The position numbers and the translations under genes are program-made. DNA of 6,409 nt from Clostridia bacterium (GTDB taxonomy: Bacteria; Bacillota; Clostridia; Oscillospirales; CAG-272): assembly GCA_017451975.1 (NCBI GenBank), contig JAFTNI010000076.1:1-6409 (forward strand). The letters are read 5' to 3'. Of this stretch, positions 5,560 to 6,409 are shown one piece after another (within the stretch, counting starts at the first letter, position 1; each line of letters starts with the position of its first letter). The notes beneath the pieces are model-generated. The model did not search any database and was not told where the DNA came from. It was given only the letters and a program-made list of their open reading frames with translations.

Positions 5560-6409
5560 TTAAGCATCAGCTTTTAAATTTTTCTTGTTTTTCTTTTCAA
5601 GTTTTTTGTTTTTTCTTTTTTCATATTCTTCCTGCGGGAATCCGCCCGAAATATTCAGCATTGTGAGCATTGCAAAAATATAGGCTTGCATACATCCGCT
5701 GAAAATATCGAAATAGAGCGAAAGTATTGCCGGAAGGCCGACCTGGAAAAACGGGATTTGCCCGAGAAAACCGGGGAGCCAACCGAGAAGCAGGGAAGAA
5801 AGGCTTTGTAAAGAGTAGGAAATCAACACGGCGATAACAGAGCCTGAAAGCACGTTTCCGTAGTGACGGAACGCCATGGAAACTGGCGTGGCAACCTCAC
5901 TAAGAATGTTTAGCGGAAGCATAACAACAATAGGCTCGGTGAAACCTTTAAGGTAGTTAAAAAATCCGCCTTTCATTTTATAGTAGGTTATAAGGATAAA
6001 TACCAGAATAGCCCAGCCCGCGACGACGTTCATATCCGATGTGGGCGGATATATGCCGAAAAGGGTAAGAAGGCTTGAAAATGCCGAAAGTGCAAGCACC
6101 GCGGCGATAAACGGGGCATAGCCCGCGAAGAAATCGCCCATGGAATCCTTTACCATAGCCTCCGTTTTTTCAACTATCCATTCCGCAAAGTGCTGGCGTT
6201 TGGTTTCCGCCTCTACTTTGAGCCCGTGCGTCATATAAAGGCAAAGGCCGAAAATGGATATTACCACGAGCAGGGAGTTCACCTGCGCTTCCGTTACAGG
6301 TAAATCCTGAATAGGCATGGGAATCGTAAAAAATATCCTTGCGCCCGTTATGGAAATACCTTCCGTAGGTGGTTTTGTGAGTATGTTAAGCACTATTCCG
6401 CATAATATG
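5560..6409 (-). CDS. atpB: ATP synthase F0 subunit a, 5' end probably outside the window
   Basis: This is the membrane subunit that forms the ion half-channels beside the c-ring and converts ion flow into rotation. Numbering from the GTG codon at 6393 gives 277 residues. The conserved PPTSDMN segment is at 116-122. The essential stator arginine is Arg176 in FRHYGN (171-180 region), equivalent to E. coli aArg210. The last helix contains MQAYIF with Gln236, equivalent to E. coli aGln252. Several hydrophobic helices are visible (about 39-55, 91-113, 124-138, 152-170, 178-205, 218-248). The C-terminus is a lysine-rich tail (about 259-274). The GTG at 6393 has no good ribosome binding site, and the frame stays open through five more codons (ILCGI) to the window edge, so translation probably starts further upstream. 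The stop lies 17 bases before atpE. Family assignment is certain; the start is not. Confidence 0.95.
   Translation of the reverse strand, partial: ILCGIVLNILTKPPTEGISITGARIFFTIPMPIQDLPVTEAQVNSLLVVISIFGLCLYMTHGLKVEAETKRQHFAEWIVEKTEAMVKDSMGDFFAGYAPFIAAVLALSAFSSLLTLFGIYPPTSDMNVVAGWAILVFILITYYKMKGGFFNYLKGFTEPIVVMLPLNILSEVATPVSMAFRHYGNVLSGSVIAVLISYSLQSLSSLLLGWLPGFLGQIPFFQVGLPAILSLYFDIFSGCMQAYIFAMLTMLNISGGFPQEEYEKRKNKKLEKKNKKNLKADA

Noticed and set aside
5551..5640. A- and T-rich tract at the end of atpB, considered as a terminator or regulatory element
   Set aside because: It encodes the lysine-rich C-terminal tail of subunit a. No stem is visible, and atpE follows with a strong ribosome binding site.

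Overview
The window holds one F-type ATP synthase (F0F1) operon, transcribed entirely on the minus strand. In transcription order (right to left) it reads atpB (a), atpE (c), atpF (b), atpH (delta), atpA (alpha), atpG (gamma), atpD (beta), atpC (epsilon). All eight structural subunits are present, so this is a complete enzyme apart from the possible 5' end of atpB, whose frame runs open to the right window edge. The promoter and any atpI lie outside the window.

The B-E-F-H-A-G-D-C order, AGGAGG-type ribosome binding sites, the FRHYGN form of the a subunit and a c subunit like those of sodium-translocating anaerobes together suggest an anaerobic Firmicute of the Clostridia, possibly a gut lineage. 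This assignment is an inference; no marker gene fixes the species.

Layout: 6409-5560 atpB; 5542-5252 atpE; 5224-4718 atpF; 4725-4189 atpH; 4192-2699 atpA; 2693-1890 atpG (GTG at 2702 is an alternative start); 1871-477 atpD; 472-215 atpC. Genes overlap by a few bases (atpF/atpH, atpH/atpA) or are separated by fewer than 30 bases, as expected for translational coupling. The last 214 bases (214-1) carry no convincing gene. They hold four inverted repeats: at least two are intrinsic terminators for the atp transcript, one is a terminator facing the opposite way, and one is a G+C-rich hairpin that may be a dispersed repeat.

The a, c and b subunits form the membrane motor and stator. Delta joins b to the alpha3beta3 catalytic head, and gamma-epsilon is the central stalk. 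Catalytic residues are intact in alpha and beta. Two features stand out. The c subunit carries a two-carboxylate ion site (Glu31 and Glu64, with Thr65, Thr66 and Tyr69) that resembles the Na+-binding rotor described in Fusobacterium nucleatum. The epsilon subunit is only 85 residues and lacks the whole C-terminal helical domain that normally inhibits ATP hydrolysis. I see no previously undescribed system here: this is a core housekeeping operon with a few informative departures from the textbook enzyme.
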